Shown here piece after piece: positions 16,725 to 25,372 of a stretch of DNA of 64,000 bases. The stretch is taken from contig NZ_CP100416.1 in NCBI RefSeq assembly GCF_026017845.1, positions 8,093,857-8,157,856 on the forward strand. The letters are read 5' to 3'. The stretch is from Amycolatopsis mediterranei (GTDB lineage: Bacteria; Actinomycetota; Actinomycetes; Mycobacteriales; Pseudonocardiaceae). The notes under the pieces are model-generated. The model was not told the DNA's origin. It did no database searches and was given only the letters and a program-made list of their open reading frames with translations. Numbering within the stretch: position 1 is the first letter of the stretch; the number at the start of each line of letters is the position of its first letter. A program made the position numbers and the translations under genes.

Positions 16725-17726
16725 GTGTTGAAGGTCGGATACAAGGCATCGGCGGAGCAGTTCGGGCCGCGGGACCTGGTCGAGTACGCCGTCCGCGCCG
16801 AAGAGGTCGGTCTTGATTCGGTGTGGGTGTCCGACCACTTCCTGCCGTGGCGGCACGAAGGCGGCCACGCTCCGTGGGCGCTGGCCTGGATGCCGGCGGT
16901 GGCCGAGCGGACGAAGCGGGTGCAGATCGGCACCAGCGTGCTGACCCCGACGTTCCGGTACAACCCGGCGGTGATCGCCCAGGCGTTCGCGACGATGTCG
17001 CTGCTGTCGAACGGCCGTGTCATCCTCGGTGTCGGGTCCGGCGAGGCGCTGAACGAGATCGCGGTCTCGGGGCGGGAGTGGCCGGAGTTCAAGGAGCGCT
17101 TCGCCCGGCTGCGCGAGTCGATCAAGCTGATCCGGGAGCTGTGGACCAGCGACAACGTCAACTTCAAGGGTGACTACTACGAGCTGGTGGACGCCAAGAT
17201 CTACGACCGGCCGGAGCAGCCGGTGCCGGTGTACATCGCCGCCGGCGGCCCGGTGGTGGCCAAGTACGCGGGCCGGGCGGGGGACGGGTTCATCTGCACG
17301 TCCGGCAAGGGCATGGAGCTCTACACCGACAAGCTGATGCCGGCGGTCAAGGAAGGCGCGGAGGCGGCCGAAAAGACCGTCGAGGACGTCGACCGGACGA
17401 TCGAGATCAAGCTGTCCTACGACCGCGACCACGAGAAGGCGCTGGAGAACACCCGGTTCTGGGCGCCGCTTTCGCTGTCGGCGGAGCAGAAGCACAGCGT
17501 TTCCTCCGCCGAAGAGATGGAACGGCTGGCCGACGAGCTGCCGATCGACCAGGTCGCCAAGCGGTGGATCGTGGCGTCGGACCCGGACGAGGCCGTGGCG
17601 CAGATCAAGCCGTACCTCGACGCGGGCCTCAACCACCTCGTGTTCCACGGCCCGGGCCACGACCAGGAACGCTTCCTGACCCAGTTCTCCGAGGACGTCC
17701 TGCCGAAGCTGCGCGCCCTCGGCTGA
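16725..17726 (+). CDS. fgd: F420-dependent glucose-6-phosphate dehydrogenase
   Basis: A 333-residue luciferase-like TIM-barrel enzyme that reduces coenzyme F420 with glucose 6-phosphate. Similarity to mycobacterial FGD1 is strong throughout: LGYKASAEQF-like start, SDHFLPWRHEGGHAPW (the His and Trp of the F420 site), TSVLTPTFRYNPAVIAQAFATM, GSGEALNEIA (catalytic Glu), and the glucose-phosphate-binding Thr/Lys of CTSGKG, Lys in EQKHS and Arg in AKRWIVASDPDEA are all present. GTG 16725 follows GGAGG by about 11 bases. It closes the echA20-ipdABC operon, an unusual place for a general F420H2 generator. Confidence 0.92.
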   Translation: MLKVGYKASAEQFGPRDLVEYAVRAEEVGLDSVWVSDHFLPWRHEGGHAPWALAWMPAVAERTKRVQIGTSVLTPTFRYNPAVIAQAFATMSLLSNGRVILGVGSGEALNEIAVSGREWPEFKERFARLRESIKLIRELWTSDNVNFKGDYYELVDAKIYDRPEQPVPVYIAAGGPVVAKYAGRAGDGFICTSGKGMELYTDKLMPAVKEGAEAAEKTVEDVDRTIEIKLSYDRDHEKALENTRFWAPLSLSAEQKHSVSSAEEMERLADELPIDQVAKRWIVASDPDEAVAQIKPYLDAGLNHLVFHGPGHDQERFLTQFSEDVLPKLRALG

Positions 17727-17738
17727 CCGGCCCGCGAT

Positions 17739-17791
17739 GCAGTGAATGACTCATTCCTGACCTCTGATGCCAGGAATGAGTCATTCACTGC
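17739..17791. repeat. Inverted repeat between convergent genes, copy 2 (terminator-like)
   Basis: Identical 21-nt arms to the element at 8628-8680 (17739-17759 and 17771-17791) around a different 11-nt centre (ACCTCTGATGC). It starts 12 bp after the fgd stop and ends 7 bp before the convergent fadA6 stop, the same placement as copy 1. Confidence 0.85.
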
Positions 17792-17798
17792 GATCGCT

Positions 17799-18950
17799 TC
17801 AGAGCCGTTCGATGATGGTGACGTTGGCGGTGCCGCCGCCTTCGCACATCGTCTGCAGGCCGTAACGCCCGCCGCGGCGCTCCAGCTCGTGCAGGAGCGT
17901 GGCGAGGAGCTTGGTGCCGGTGGCCCCGATCGGGTGGCCGAGGGCGATCCCGCCCCCGTTCACGTTGACCCGGCCGGGGTCCGCGCCGGTTTCGTCCAGC
18001 CAGGCCAGGACGACGCTCGCGAAAGCTTCGTTGACCTCGAACAGGTCGATGTCCTCGATCTTCAGCCCGGCGTTGCGCAGCGCGTGCGCGGTCGCCGGGA
18101 TCGGGCCGGTCAGCATCCACACCGGGTCCGCGGCGCGCACCGACAGGTGGTGGATGCGGGCCCGCGGCGTCAGGCCGTGCTCCTTGACGAACGTCTCCGA
18201 CGCCAGGATGGCCGCGCTCGCACCGTCGGAGATCTGGCTGGCCACCGCCGCCGTCAGCCGTGAACCCTCGCTCAGCGGTTTCAAGCCGCGCATCCGCTCC
18301 AGTGACGTGTCCCGGCGCGGGCCCTCGTCGTGGCGGAAGTCGTCGACCGGGGCGATCTCGGCGTCGAACCGGCCTTCGTCGATCGCGGCCAGCGCTCGCC
18401 GGTGGCTGCGCAGCGCGTATTCCTCCATGGCCGCGCGGCTGATGTCCCAGTGCTCGGCGATCATGTCGGCACTGCGGAACTGCGAGACCTCGGCACTGCC
18501 GTAGCGCTCCTGCCAGCCCTTCGAGCCGGAGAACGGGTCGTCGAAGCCGTATTCGCGCCCGGCCAGCATCGCCGCGCTGATCGGGATGCGGCTCATGTTC
18601 TGCACGCCCCCGGCCAGCACCAGGTCCTGCGTGCCCGACATGACGGCCTGCGCGGCGAAGTGCACGGCCTGCTGGCTCGACCCGCACTGCCGGTCGATCG
18701 TCACCCCGGGCACGTGGTCCGGGTAGCCGGCGGCGAGCCACGCGGTGCGCGCGATGTTGCCCGACTGCGGGCCGAGGGTGTCTGTGCAGCCGAGGATGAC
18801 GTCGTCGACCAGGTCCGGGTCGACGCCGGCGCGCTCGACGGCGGCCTTGATGACGTGCGCGCCGAGGTCGGCCGGGTGCCACCCGGACAGTGCGCCGCCG
18901 CGCCGGCCGACGGGGGTGCGGACCGCGTCGAGGAGGAAGGCTTCGGGCAC
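17799..18950 (-). CDS. fadA6: Steroid-pathway thiolase FadA6
   Basis: A 383-residue thiolase that would cleave the beta-keto CoA product of IpdAB ring opening, yielding MOODA-CoA. Active-site Cys89 lies in IDRQCGSSQQA, the general-base His in GGGIALGHPIGATG and the second Cys in TMCEGGGTAN. GTG 18950 is supported by AGGAG seven bases upstream; the frame stays open beyond it only as overlap with the next gene. Last gene of fadE30-ipdF-fadA6, an order like M. tuberculosis Rv3560c-Rv3559c-Rv3556c. Acetyl-CoA acetyltransferases look similar; context supports FadA6. Confidence 0.9.
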   Translation of the reverse strand: MPEAFLLDAVRTPVGRRGGALSGWHPADLGAHVIKAAVERAGVDPDLVDDVILGCTDTLGPQSGNIARTAWLAAGYPDHVPGVTIDRQCGSSQQAVHFAAQAVMSGTQDLVLAGGVQNMSRIPISAAMLAGREYGFDDPFSGSKGWQERYGSAEVSQFRSADMIAEHWDISRAAMEEYALRSHRRALAAIDEGRFDAEIAPVDDFRHDEGPRRDTSLERMRGLKPLSEGSRLTAAVASQISDGASAAILASETFVKEHGLTPRARIHHLSVRAADPVWMLTGPIPATAHALRNAGLKIEDIDLFEVNEAFASVVLAWLDETGADPGRVNVNGGGIALGHPIGATGTKLLATLLHELERRGGRYGLQTMCEGGGTANVTIIERL

Positions 18951-18958
18951 GGGGGCTC

Positions 18959-19729
18959 CTAGGGGTGCTGGCTGCTGACGGAGACGACTTCGCCGGTGAG
19001 GTAGCTCGCGTAGTCGCTGGCGAGGAAGACCATGACGTTGGCGACCTCCCACGGTTCGGCCGCGCGGCCGAAGGCTTCCCGCTTGGTGAGGTCTTCGAGG
19101 AGTTCGTCGCTGGTGACCTTGGCGAGGAAGGGGTGCATGGCGAGGCTGGGGGCGACGGCGTTGATCCGGACGCCGTGTTCGGCGGCGTCGAGGGCCGAGC
19201 ACCGGGTCAGGGCCATGACGCCGGCTTTGGCGGCGGCGTAGTGGGCTTGGCCGGCTTGGGCGCGCCAGCCGATCACCGAGGCGTTGTTGACGATCACCCC
19301 GCCGCCGCCTTGGGCGACGAACTGCTTGAGAGCCGCGCGGGTGCAGCGGAACGTGCCGGTGAGGGTGATGTCGAGGACCTTCGACCACTCCTCGTCGGTC
19401 ATGTCCAGGACCGACTTCGTGCCGCCGAGGCCCGCGTTGTTGACCATGACGTCCAGTCGTCCGAAGTGGTCCACCGCGCCGTCGACGAGGGCTTGGACGT
19501 GGTCTTCGCGGGTGACGTCACAGGTGATGGCGTGGACCTTGCCCAGTTCGGCCAGCTCGGCCGCCTTTTCGGCGAGGCGGCGTTCGTGCCAGTCGCTGAT
19601 GACGACGTGCGCGCCTTCTTCCAGGCAGCGTTTCGCCACCGCGGAGCCGATCCCGGTGCCCGCCGCGGCGGTGACCACCACGATCTTCCCCTGCAGCAGG
19701 TCGTGGCCGGGTGGGTATTGGGGGATCAC
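18959..19729 (-). CDS. ipdF: Short-chain dehydrogenase IpdF
   Basis: A 256-residue SDR lying between fadE30 and fadA6, the position of M. tuberculosis Rv3559c (IpdF), which oxidises the 5-hydroxyl of 5-OH HIC-CoA before IpdC and EchA20 act. The cofactor motif is the variant TAAAGTGIG; NNAGLGG, NNASVIGW and HYAAAKAG provide the rest of the catalytic set. The C-terminus (YLTGEVVSVSSQHP) matches this subgroup. GTG 19729 overlaps the fadE30 stop by 4 bp, and the gene stops 8 bp before the fadA6 start. Confidence 0.87.
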   Translation of the reverse strand: MIPQYPPGHDLLQGKIVVVTAAAGTGIGSAVAKRCLEEGAHVVISDWHERRLAEKAAELAELGKVHAITCDVTREDHVQALVDGAVDHFGRLDVMVNNAGLGGTKSVLDMTDEEWSKVLDITLTGTFRCTRAALKQFVAQGGGGVIVNNASVIGWRAQAGQAHYAAAKAGVMALTRCSALDAAEHGVRINAVAPSLAMHPFLAKVTSDELLEDLTKREAFGRAAEPWEVANVMVFLASDYASYLTGEVVSVSSQHP

Positions 19730-20871
19730 GGGCGGGCCTCCCGGGGCAGGCCGAGGACGCGCTCGGCGATGATGGTGCGTTCGATTTCGTCGGAGCCGCC
19801 GTAGATGGTGTCGGCGCGGGTGAACAGGAACAGCCGCTGCCATTCGTCGAGCTCGGGGCCGTCGGAGGCGAGGGACCGCGCGCCGCGGGCGCGCATGGCC
19901 AGTTCCCCGAGCCCGCGGTGCCATCGGGCCCACAGCAGTTTCCCGACGGCGACTTCGGGTCCGGCGGCCTGGCCGAGCGTCCGCAGGGCGTGGGCGCGCA
20001 ACACCCGCAAGCCGAGGCGCGCGCGGGTGAGGTCGGCGCGCAGCAGCGGGTCGTCGTAGGTGCCGAGCCGCTTGGCCTCGGCGGTGATGTCGTCGAGTTC
20101 GCGCCGGAACCCGATTTGCTGGCCCAGCGTGGAGACGCCGCGTTCGAAGCCGAGGGTGGCCATCGCGATCTTCCAGCCCTCGCCCGGTTCGCCGACGACA
20201 TGGGCGGCGGACGTGCAGGCGTCGTCAAAGAAGACTTCGTTGAACTCCGAGGTGCCGGTGAGCTGCTGGATCGGGCGGATGGTGACGCCGTCCTGGCGCA
20301 GCGGGACCAGCAGGTAGGACAGGCCGTGGTGGCGCTGCGAGCCGGGTTCGGTGCGGGCCACCACGAAGCACCAGTCGGCCACGTGGGCGAGTGAGGTCCA
20401 GATCTTCTGTCCGTTGATCACCCACTCGCCGTCGTGGAGCACCGCCGACGTCGAGACGGCGGCGAGGTCGGAGCCGGCGCCGGGTTCGGAGTAGCCCTGG
20501 CACCACAGTTCCTCGACCGCGACGATCCTGGGCAGGAACCGGGCCTGCTGTTCCGGGGTGCCGAAGGCGATCAACGTCGGGCCGAGCAGCTGTTCGCCGA
20601 TGTGGTTGACCCGGGCGGGTGCGCCGGAGGCGGCGTACTCCTCGTGGAAGGCGACCTGCTCCGCCAGTGACAGCCCCCGGCCGCCGTGCTCGACCGGCCA
20701 GCCGACGCAGGTCCAGCCCGCGGCGGCCAGGTGGCGTTCCCAGGCCAGGCGCAGGTCGAACTCTTCGTGCTCCCGGCCCGGGCCGCCGAGACCGCGCAGA
20801 CGGGCGAACTCGCCGGTCAGGTTGGCGGCGAGCCAGTCCGCGACCTCGCGGCGGAATCGCGACGGTTCCAC
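19726..20871 (-). CDS. fadE30: Acyl-CoA dehydrogenase FadE30
   Basis: A 381-residue FAD-dependent acyl-CoA dehydrogenase. It would act on HIP-CoA made by FadD3, starting beta-oxidation of the propionate side chain. Visible: WPVEHGGRGLSLAEQVAFHEEYA, QGYSEPGAGSDLAAVST and VINGQKIWTS (flavin/substrate region), and the C-terminal YGGSDEIERTIIAERVLGLPREARP. GTG 20871 has GGAGG five bases upstream, better than an in-frame ATG 33 bp earlier. Divergent from fadD3 across a KstR-type palindrome, matching the fadE30/fadD3 neighbourhood in mycobacteria. Confidence 0.9.
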   Translation of the reverse strand: MEPSRFRREVADWLAANLTGEFARLRGLGGPGREHEEFDLRLAWERHLAAAGWTCVGWPVEHGGRGLSLAEQVAFHEEYAASGAPARVNHIGEQLLGPTLIAFGTPEQQARFLPRIVAVEELWCQGYSEPGAGSDLAAVSTSAVLHDGEWVINGQKIWTSLAHVADWCFVVARTEPGSQRHHGLSYLLVPLRQDGVTIRPIQQLTGTSEFNEVFFDDACTSAAHVVGEPGEGWKIAMATLGFERGVSTLGQQIGFRRELDDITAEAKRLGTYDDPLLRADLTRARLGLRVLRAHALRTLGQAAGPEVAVGKLLWARWHRGLGELAMRARGARSLASDGPELDEWQRLFLFTRADTIYGGSDEIERTIIAERVLGLPREARP

Positions 20872-20915
20872 GCACGCCTCCTTGCTGCCGGGCCGGTCCG
20901 GCACCTAGGGTAATG

Positions 20916-20927
20916 AGAACACGTTCT
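20916..20927. promoter_or_regulatory. KstR-type operator AGAACACGTTCT between divergent operons
   Basis: AGAAC/GTTCT arms with centre AC, in the context TGAGAACACGTTCTAC. It lies 45 bp before fadE30 and 27 bp before fadD3, so one site can control both directions. It matches the site at 11662-11673. The KstR2 consensus ANCAAGNNCTTGNT, which governs these genes in mycobacteria, was not seen here. Confidence 0.75.
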
Positions 20928-20953
20928 ACTTTGCCGGTCCAGAGGAGGCTGTG

Positions 20954-22486
20954 GTGGGACAGACCACGATCCCGGCCGTCGTCCGCGATGCCGCCGCGAA
21001 GTTCGGATCCGCGGAAGCACTGGTCGACGGCTCGGTCCGGCTCGGCTACGACCAGCTTCTGGAACGTGTTCAAACGGTCGCGCGGGCGTTCGCCGCGTGC
21101 GGCGTCCAGGCGGGCGACCGGGTCGCGGTCGCCCTGCCCAACACCCACCACTGGGTCTTCGCGGCCCTTGGCGCCCTCTACGCGGGCGCGGCCCTGATCC
21201 CGGTCAACACCCGCTTCACCGCCACCGAAACGGTCGACCTGCTGGTGCGCGGCCGCGCCAAGGCGCTCGTCGTGGCCGCCGACTTCCTCGGCACCGACCG
21301 CCACGCCGCGATCCGGGAGACCGGCGCCGCGCTGCCGGACCTCGCCACGGTCGTCCGGGTGCCGCTGCAGAAGCCGCACCGGCCGGTCGAGGGGACGGTG
21401 GGGTGGGACGAGTTCCTGGCCATGGCCGAACGGGTCCCGCCGGCCGAAGCCGAGGCACGGGCGGACGCCGTCGGCCCGGACGAGGTCAGCGACATCCTCT
21501 TCACCTCCGGCACCAGCGGCCGCTCCAAGGGCGTGCTGTCGGCCCACCGCCAGACGGTCGAGGTCGCCGCGGCGTGGGCGGACTGCGGCCAGGTCACCGC
21601 GGACGACCGGTACCTGGTGATCAACCCGTTCTTCCACAGCTTCGGCTACAAGGCCGGCATCGTGGTGGGCCTGCTGACCGGCGCGACGATCGTCCCGCAG
21701 GCGGTGTTCGACGTCCGCGCGGCGTTGAAGGCGATCGAGCGGGAGCGGATCTCCGTGGTGCCGGGTGCGCCGACGGTCTTCCAGTCGCTGCTGCACGAGC
21801 CGCGCAAGGGCGATCTGTCGTCGCTGCGGCTCGCGGTCACCGGGGCGGCCACCGTGCCCGCGTCGCTCGTGCGCCGGATGCGGTCCGAGCTCGGCTTCGA
21901 AACCATCCTGACCGCCTATGGCCTGACCGAAGCCGTCGTGGTGACGATGTGCCGCCCCGGCGACCCCGCGGAGCTCGTGGCGAGCACGTCGGGCCGGGCG
22001 ACCGCGGGTTTCGAAGTGGCGATCGAGGGTTCCCCGGGGGAGATCGTGGTGCGCGGGCCGAACGTGATGCTCGGGTACCTCGACGACCCGGAAGCGACGG
22101 CGAAGGCCGTCGACGAGCGGGGCTGGTTGCACACCGGGGACGTCGGCGAACTCGACGCCGCCGGCAACCTCACCATCACCGGCCGGCTCAAGGACATGTA
22201 CATCTGCGGCGGCTTCAACGTCTACCCGGCCGAGGTCGAACACGCCCTGACCGAGCTGCCCGGCGTCCGCGACGTCGCCGTGGTCGGCGTCCCGGACGAG
22301 CGGCTCGGCGAGGTCGGCAAGGCGTTCGTCGTCGGAGCCGGGCTGACGGAAGAGGCGGTCATCGCCTTCTGCCGCGAGCGGCTCGCCAACTACAAGACCC
22401 CGCGGTTCGTGGCGTTCCTGGACGAACTGCCCCGCAACGCTTCCGGCAAGGTGCTGAAGCGGCTGCTGACCGAGGAGAAGGCATGA
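20954..22486 (+). CDS. fadD3: HIP-CoA ligase FadD3
   Basis: A 510-residue acyl-adenylate-forming CoA ligase. FadD3 activates the steroid fragment HIP (an indanedione propanoate) with ATP and CoA, the entry step to C/D-ring catabolism. Visible: ILFTSGTSGRSKGVLSAHRQ (P-loop), NPFFHSFGYKAG, AYGLTEAVVVTMC, WLHTGDVGELD, ITGRLKDMYICGGFNVYPAEVE, and the catalytic Lys region NASGKVLKR at the end. GTG 20954 lies five bases after AGGAGG; GTG 20951 is possible. First gene of an operon whose members all overlap. Confidence 0.9.
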   Translation: MGQTTIPAVVRDAAAKFGSAEALVDGSVRLGYDQLLERVQTVARAFAACGVQAGDRVAVALPNTHHWVFAALGALYAGAALIPVNTRFTATETVDLLVRGRAKALVVAADFLGTDRHAAIRETGAALPDLATVVRVPLQKPHRPVEGTVGWDEFLAMAERVPPAEAEARADAVGPDEVSDILFTSGTSGRSKGVLSAHRQTVEVAAAWADCGQVTADDRYLVINPFFHSFGYKAGIVVGLLTGATIVPQAVFDVRAALKAIERERISVVPGAPTVFQSLLHEPRKGDLSSLRLAVTGAATVPASLVRRMRSELGFETILTAYGLTEAVVVTMCRPGDPAELVASTSGRATAGFEVAIEGSPGEIVVRGPNVMLGYLDDPEATAKAVDERGWLHTGDVGELDAAGNLTITGRLKDMYICGGFNVYPAEVEHALTELPGVRDVAVVGVPDERLGEVGKAFVVGAGLTEEAVIAFCRERLANYKTPRFVAFLDELPRNASGKVLKRLLTEEKA

Positions 22487-23328
22487 GTGAACCGGTCGTC
22501 CGCTACGAACGGCGCGGCCCGGTCGCGGTGGTGACGATGAACCGGCCGGAGTACCGCAACGCCCAGAACTCGGCCATGACCTACGCCCTCGACGACGCCT
22601 TCACCGGCGCGGTGAACGACCCTGAGGTGAAGGTGATCGTCCTGGCCGGGGAAGGAAAGCACTTCTCGGCGGGGCACGACATCGGCAGCCCGGGCCGGGA
22701 CGCGGACCAGTCGTTCGACCGGCGGGCGGTCATGTGGTGGGACCACACCGACCGGGCCGGCGGCGATCAGCGGTTCGCCCGCGAGTCCGAGGTCTACCTC
22801 GGGATGTGCCGCCGGTGGCGGGAGATCCCGAAGCCGATGATCGCCTGCGTCCAAGGCGCCTGCATCGCGGGCGGGCTGATGCTGGCCTGGGTGTGCGATC
22901 TGATCGTGGCGTCGGATGACGCGTTCTTCGCCGATCCGGTGGTGCGGATGGGGATCCCGGGTGTCGAGTACTTCGCGCATCCATGGGTGCTGGGTCCCCG
23001 CGCGGCGAAGGAGATCCTGTTCACCGGCGAACGCTTCACCGTCCAGCAGGCCAAGGAGTGGGGGATGGTGACCCGGATCGTCCCGCGCGCCGAGCTGGAA
23101 CAGCGCACCCTCGAACTCGCCGAAAAGATCAGCGGCATGCCGTCCTTCGGGTTGGCGCTGGCGAAGAAGGCGGTCAACCAGGCCGAAGACCTGATGGGGT
23201 TGCGGTCCGGAATGGACTCGGTGTTCGGGTTGCACCACTTCGCGCACGCCCACAACGCGGAAACCTCCGAAGACGCCCTCGGTGGGCAGTCCGCGCGGTC
23301 GATGCGCGACGCGAACAAGGAGGCGTGA
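22483..23328 (+). CDS. Enoyl-CoA hydratase/isomerase family protein
   Basis: A 281-residue crotonase. The oxyanion segments are GKHFSAGHDIGSPG and QGACIAGGLMLAWVCDLIVASDD; the C-terminal half includes EILFTGERFTVQQAKEWGMVTRIV. The insert between the two (SFDRRAVMWWDHTDRAGGDQRFARESEVY) is longer than in simple hydratases. ATG overlaps the fadD3 stop (ATGA) and its stop overlaps the next ATG. Given the operon it probably hydrates the enoyl-CoA made by FadE30 from HIP-CoA, a step with no settled enzyme in the mycobacterial model; this is inference. Confidence 0.85.
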   Translation: MSEPVVRYERRGPVAVVTMNRPEYRNAQNSAMTYALDDAFTGAVNDPEVKVIVLAGEGKHFSAGHDIGSPGRDADQSFDRRAVMWWDHTDRAGGDQRFARESEVYLGMCRRWREIPKPMIACVQGACIAGGLMLAWVCDLIVASDDAFFADPVVRMGIPGVEYFAHPWVLGPRAAKEILFTGERFTVQQAKEWGMVTRIVPRAELEQRTLELAEKISGMPSFGLALAKKAVNQAEDLMGLRSGMDSVFGLHHFAHAHNAETSEDALGGQSARSMRDANKEA

Positions 23329-24458
23329 TGGACCTCGACATCGACGAGGCTTCGGCGGCCTTCCGGGACGAGGCCCGGGACTGGCTCGCCTCGCACGTCC
23401 GTTCGCTGCCGTCGATGGACACCGCGGACGGCTTCGAGGCCCACCGTGCGTGGGAAGCCGAGCTGGCGGAGGCGCGCTGGTCGGTCGTGTCGTGGCCGGC
23501 CGAGTACCACGGCCGGGACGCGTCGATGCTGCAGTGGCTGTTGTTCGAGGAGGAGTACTACGCGTCGGGCGCGCCGGGGCGGGTGTCGCAGAACGGGATC
23601 TTCATGCTCGGGCCGACGTTGTTCGCCCACGGCACGCAGGAGCAGCGCGACCGGATCCTGCCCGCCATGGCGACCGGCGAGCAGGTGTGGGCCCAGGCGT
23701 GGTCGGAGCCCGAGGCGGGCAGCGACATCGCCGCGTTGCGCAGCACGGCGGTCCGCACCGACGGCGGCTGGCTGCTGTCGGGCCAGAAGACGTGGAGTTC
23801 CCGCGCCAGTTTCGCCGATCGGGCGTTCGGGCTGTTCCGCACCGATCGGGAAGCCGAGCGGCACCACGGCCTGACGTACTTCATGGCCGATCTGCGTGCC
23901 GAGGGAGTGACGGTCCGGCCGATCCCGCAGCTGGACGGCGAGGCCGGCTTCGCGGAGATCTTCTTCGACGAGGTGTTCGTGCCGGACGAGGACGTGATCG
24001 GCGAAGTCGGCCAGGGGTGGCGGGTCGCGATGACGACGGCGAACAACGAGCGCGGGCTGTCGTTGCGCAGCCCGGGCCGGTTCCTCGCCGCGGCCGACCG
24101 CCTGGTGGACCTGTGGCGGGACCACGGCGCGTCACCGTCCACACGGGACAGAGTGGCCGACGCCTGGATCGGGGCGCGGGCCTATCAGCTGTACACCTTC
24201 GGCACCGTGAGCCGCCTGGCCGAGGGGGGCGAGCTGGGGCCGGAGTCGAGCGTGAACAAGCTGTTCTGGTCGCACCTCGACGTCGAGCTGCACGAAACCG
24301 CCCTCGACGTGCTGGGTCCCGCCGCCGAGACCGACCGGGCCTGGGTCGACGGCTACCTGTTCTCCCTGGCCGGCCCGATCTACGGCGGCACCGACCAGAT
24401 CCAGCGCAACACGATCGCCGAACGGCTGCTGAAGCTCCCGAGGGAGGCCCGCCGATGA
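23328..24458 (+). CDS. fadE31: Acyl-CoA dehydrogenase, FadE31-like
   Basis: A 376-residue acyl-CoA dehydrogenase of normal length: SWPAEYHGRDASMLQWLLFEEEYYASGAP, QAWSEPEAGSDIAALRSTAV, LLSGQKTWSS, and C-terminal PIYGGTDQIQRNTIAERLLKLPREARR. It is paralogous to FadE30. ATG overlaps the previous stop (TGATG) and its own stop overlaps the next ATG. The order fadE31-fadE32-fadE33 after fadD3 parallels M. tuberculosis Rv3562-Rv3564; the number is given by order and type rather than by alignment. Confidence 0.82.
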   Translation: MDLDIDEASAAFRDEARDWLASHVRSLPSMDTADGFEAHRAWEAELAEARWSVVSWPAEYHGRDASMLQWLLFEEEYYASGAPGRVSQNGIFMLGPTLFAHGTQEQRDRILPAMATGEQVWAQAWSEPEAGSDIAALRSTAVRTDGGWLLSGQKTWSSRASFADRAFGLFRTDREAERHHGLTYFMADLRAEGVTVRPIPQLDGEAGFAEIFFDEVFVPDEDVIGEVGQGWRVAMTTANNERGLSLRSPGRFLAAADRLVDLWRDHGASPSTRDRVADAWIGARAYQLYTFGTVSRLAEGGELGPESSVNKLFWSHLDVELHETALDVLGPAAETDRAWVDGYLFSLAGPIYGGTDQIQRNTIAERLLKLPREARR

Positions 24459-25372
24459 GGTTCCAGCTCTCACCGGAGCAGCGGCAGTTCGCCGCGACGC
24501 TGCACGAGCTGCTGGGCGGGGCGGACACCGCGGCCGCCGCCCGCGCCTGGGCGGCGGGGGAGCACGACCGCGGCCTCAAGCTCTGGCGCGCGCTCGCCGA
24601 CGTCGGCGTCTTCGCGCTCCTGGTCGACGAGGACCACGGCGGTCTCGGCGCCGGTCCGGTCGACCTGGTGGTCGCCTGCGAAGCGCTCGGCTACCACGCT
24701 GTCCCGGGCCCGCTCGTCGAGTCGGCCGCGGTCGCCCCGGCGTTGCTGACCGGGCACCGGCTCACCTCCCTCGCCGAGGGCGACCTCGTGGCCACCGTCG
24801 TCGCGCCGCCGGAAGTCCCGCTCGCCCTCGACGCCGACGTCGCGGGCATGGTCCTCGACCTCACCGGTGCGTCCCTCACCGCCGGTGCCGAGCCCGTTCG
24901 CTCGATCGACCCGCCCCGGCGGCTGTTCCGGGTCCCGGCCGCGGCCGGCCGCTCGGACGGCGTCGCGTTCGACCGCGGTGTCCTCGCCGTGGCCGCCCAG
25001 CTCCTGGGGGCCGGTCAGTGGCTCCTCGACACCTCGGTCGCGTACGCGAAGCAACGCAAGCAGTACGGCCGGGCCATCGGCGAGTACCAGGCGATCAAGC
25101 ACCTCCTCGCCGACGTCGTCACCCGGCTGGAACTGGCGCGGCCGCTGCTCTACGGCGCGGCCGTGGCCGGGGAGACCTTCGCCCGGGACGTCTCGGCGGC
25201 GAAGGTCATGGCCGGGGACGCCGCGCTCCTCGCGGCGCGGACCGCCTTGCAGGTGCACGGCGCCATCGGCTACACCGCCGAGCACGACCTCGGCCTCCGG
25301 CTGACGAAGGTGCGGGCCCTCGCCGGGGCCTGGGGGACCGGGTCGTTCCACCGCGCGCGGGTCCTCCGATGA
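24455..25372 (+). CDS. fadE32: Short acyl-CoA dehydrogenase subunit, FadE32-like
   Basis: A 305-residue acyl-CoA dehydrogenase, about 70 residues shorter than FadE30/31, as expected for subunits of the heteromeric steroid dehydrogenases. Visible: LLVDEDHGGLGAGPVDLVVACEALGYHAVPGPLVES and the C-terminal helical domain with YAKQRKQYGRAIGEYQAIKHLLADV and QVHGAIGYTAEHDLGLRLTKV. The central beta domain is reduced. A fadE32 mutant of M. smegmatis accumulates MOODA, placing this enzyme after ring opening. ATGA overlaps on both sides. Confidence 0.83.
   Translation: MRFQLSPEQRQFAATLHELLGGADTAAAARAWAAGEHDRGLKLWRALADVGVFALLVDEDHGGLGAGPVDLVVACEALGYHAVPGPLVESAAVAPALLTGHRLTSLAEGDLVATVVAPPEVPLALDADVAGMVLDLTGASLTAGAEPVRSIDPPRRLFRVPAAAGRSDGVAFDRGVLAVAAQLLGAGQWLLDTSVAYAKQRKQYGRAIGEYQAIKHLLADVVTRLELARPLLYGAAVAGETFARDVSAAKVMAGDAALLAARTALQVHGAIGYTAEHDLGLRLTKVRALAGAWGTGSFHRARVLR

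Noticed and set aside
20916..20927. Site as a KstR2 operator
   Set aside because: The sequence AGAACACGTTCT does not fit ANCAAGNNCTTGNT, although the genes are those of the KstR2 regulon in mycobacteria.
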